Assembly (NCBI RefSeq): GCF_025751435.1
Contig: NZ_JAOWKY010000004.1
Coordinates: 1-64,000, forward strand
Length of the DNA: 64,000 bases
Direction of reading: 5' to 3'
DNA from: Albidovulum marisflavi
Lineage (GTDB): Bacteria > Pseudomonadota > Alphaproteobacteria > Rhodobacterales > Rhodobacteraceae
Positions 63,484 to 64,000 of the stretch are shown piece after piece. The stretch's first letter is position 1; each line of letters starts with the position of its first letter. A model generated the notes under the pieces. That model saw only the letters and a program-made list of their open reading frames with translations. It ran no database searches and was not told the origin of the DNA. The position numbers were made by a program, and so were the translations under genes.

Positions 63484-64000
63484 TCCACCGTCACCGATTT
63501 CGCAAGGTTGCGCGGCTGGTCCACGTCGGTGCCCTTGGCGACCGCCGCGTGGTAGGCCAGAAGCTGTGCCGGCAGGGCGTAAAGGATCGGGGCGAGCGCT
63601 GGCGCTACCGATGGCAGCGTGACGCATTTCCACGTTCCGTCCCGCGCCTCGGCCGTACCCTTGGCATCGGTCATCAGGACCACCTTGCCATGTCGGGCCA
63701 TCACCTCCTGCATGTTCGACACCGTCTTGTCGAACAGCGCGTCATGCGGCGCCAGAACCACGACCGGCACGGATTTGTCGATCAGCGCGATCGGGCCGTG
63801 CTTGAGTTCTCCCGAAGCGTAACCTTCGGCGTGGATATAGCTGATTTCCTTGAGTTTCAGCGCGCCTTCCAGGGCCAGGGGGAACATCGCGCCGCGGCCA
63901 AGGAACAGGACGTCCTGCGCCTCGGCGACCGCGCCGGCGATGGTGGCGATCTCGCCCTCGCGCGCCATCGTCTGGTTCATGAGACCTGGCAGCCCCGCGA
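63480..64000 (-). CDS. glmS: Glucosamine-6-phosphate synthase, C-terminal part, cut by window edge
   Basis: At least 173 codons of the isomerase domain. FLGRGAMFPLALEGALKLKEISYIHAEGYASGELKHGPIALID and the terminal KGTDVDQPRNLAKSVTVE are diagnostic GlmS sequences. It makes glucosamine 6-phosphate from fructose 6-phosphate and glutamine for cell-wall synthesis. The upstream sequence continues open to the window end (GLPGLMNQT), so the gene runs beyond 64000. Confidence 0.97.
   Translation of the reverse strand, partial: AGLPGLMNQTMAREGEIATIAGAVAEAQDVLFLGRGAMFPLALEGALKLKEISYIHAEGYASGELKHGPIALIDKSVPVVVLAPHDALFDKTVSNMQEVMARHGKVVLMTDAKGTAEARDGTWKCVTLPSVAPALAPILYALPAQLLAYHAAVAKGTDVDQPRNLAKSVTVE

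Noticed and set aside
1-64000. tRNA, rRNA, riboswitch, prophage, plasmid-transfer or defence-system genes.
   Set aside because: None was recognised on reading the intergenic regions and proteins; short RNA genes cannot be excluded without a covariance-model search.

Overview
This 64 kb window is a GC-rich chromosomal segment from an alphaproteobacterium, most likely of the Rhodobacteraceae (roseobacter/Paracoccus-type). The inference rests on gene content and style: an aerobic-type cobaltochelatase pair (cobS/cobT), a kynureninase and tryptophan 2,3-dioxygenase operon, pntAB with a full-length PntA, rplY followed by pth, an FMN-type lldD, many ATGA start/stop overlaps, very short convergent gaps, and only a transposase remnant as mobile DNA. 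I see no rRNA, tRNA, CRISPR array or prophage. The species cannot be named from this sequence.

Left part (1-14.7 kb). A broken IS1595-type transposase lies on the edge. Next come two paralogous exported PepSY-like proteins with long aspartate tails and a membrane-anchored LuxR-type regulator. Then follow rplY-pth-DUF2332-DUF2237 (minus strand), two tandem MFS exporters, lldD (L-lactate oxidation), trpA, ychF, a small glycine-zipper lipoprotein, an FAD-linked glycolate/D-lactate-type oxidase with an NTF2-fold partner, and a ClC transporter.

Middle part (14.7-35.4 kb). An M24 aminopeptidase P and a methyltransferase precede cobS - racemase-like protein - cobT, where a racemase fold lacking its usual catalytic cysteines sits between the two chelatase subunits. 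Next are an exported MsrB, a J-domain protein, two DUF4177 proteins, a histone-deacetylase-fold amidohydrolase, gatB, a lytic-transglycosylase-like lipoprotein, pepN, an ArsR-SRPBCC-SRPBCC operon with palindromic operator candidates, and glcB-glcG (glyoxylate/malate metabolism).

Right part (35.4-64 kb). A secreted fasciclin protein is followed by an XRE-cupin regulator with a gamma-glutamyl hydrolase (PuuD type) and a membrane cytochrome c. The kynurenine operon comes next (kynU, a GNAT, an unannotated 57-codon small ORF, kynA, all coupled), then pntAB, a DUF3422 protein and a YeeE/YedE sulfur transporter. A long region (47.6-61.7 kb) holds a complete dipeptide-type ABC transporter in the order ATPase-ATPase-binding protein-permease-permease. 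It also carries a divergent FAD amine/amino-acid oxidase, an M20 N-acyl amino acid hydrolase, a kinase-aminotransferase fusion protein and two divergent GlxA-type regulators. Together these look like an uptake and breakdown module for a modified amino acid or peptide. The window ends with moaA, an AlkD-type DNA glycosylase and the truncated C-terminus of glmS.

Most of the window is ordinary metabolism. The places most worth a second look are the poly-Asp PepSY/LuxR cassette, the cysteine-less racemase homologue inside the cobalt chelatase operon, the small ORF in the kyn operon, and the kinase-aminotransferase fusion with its neighbours.
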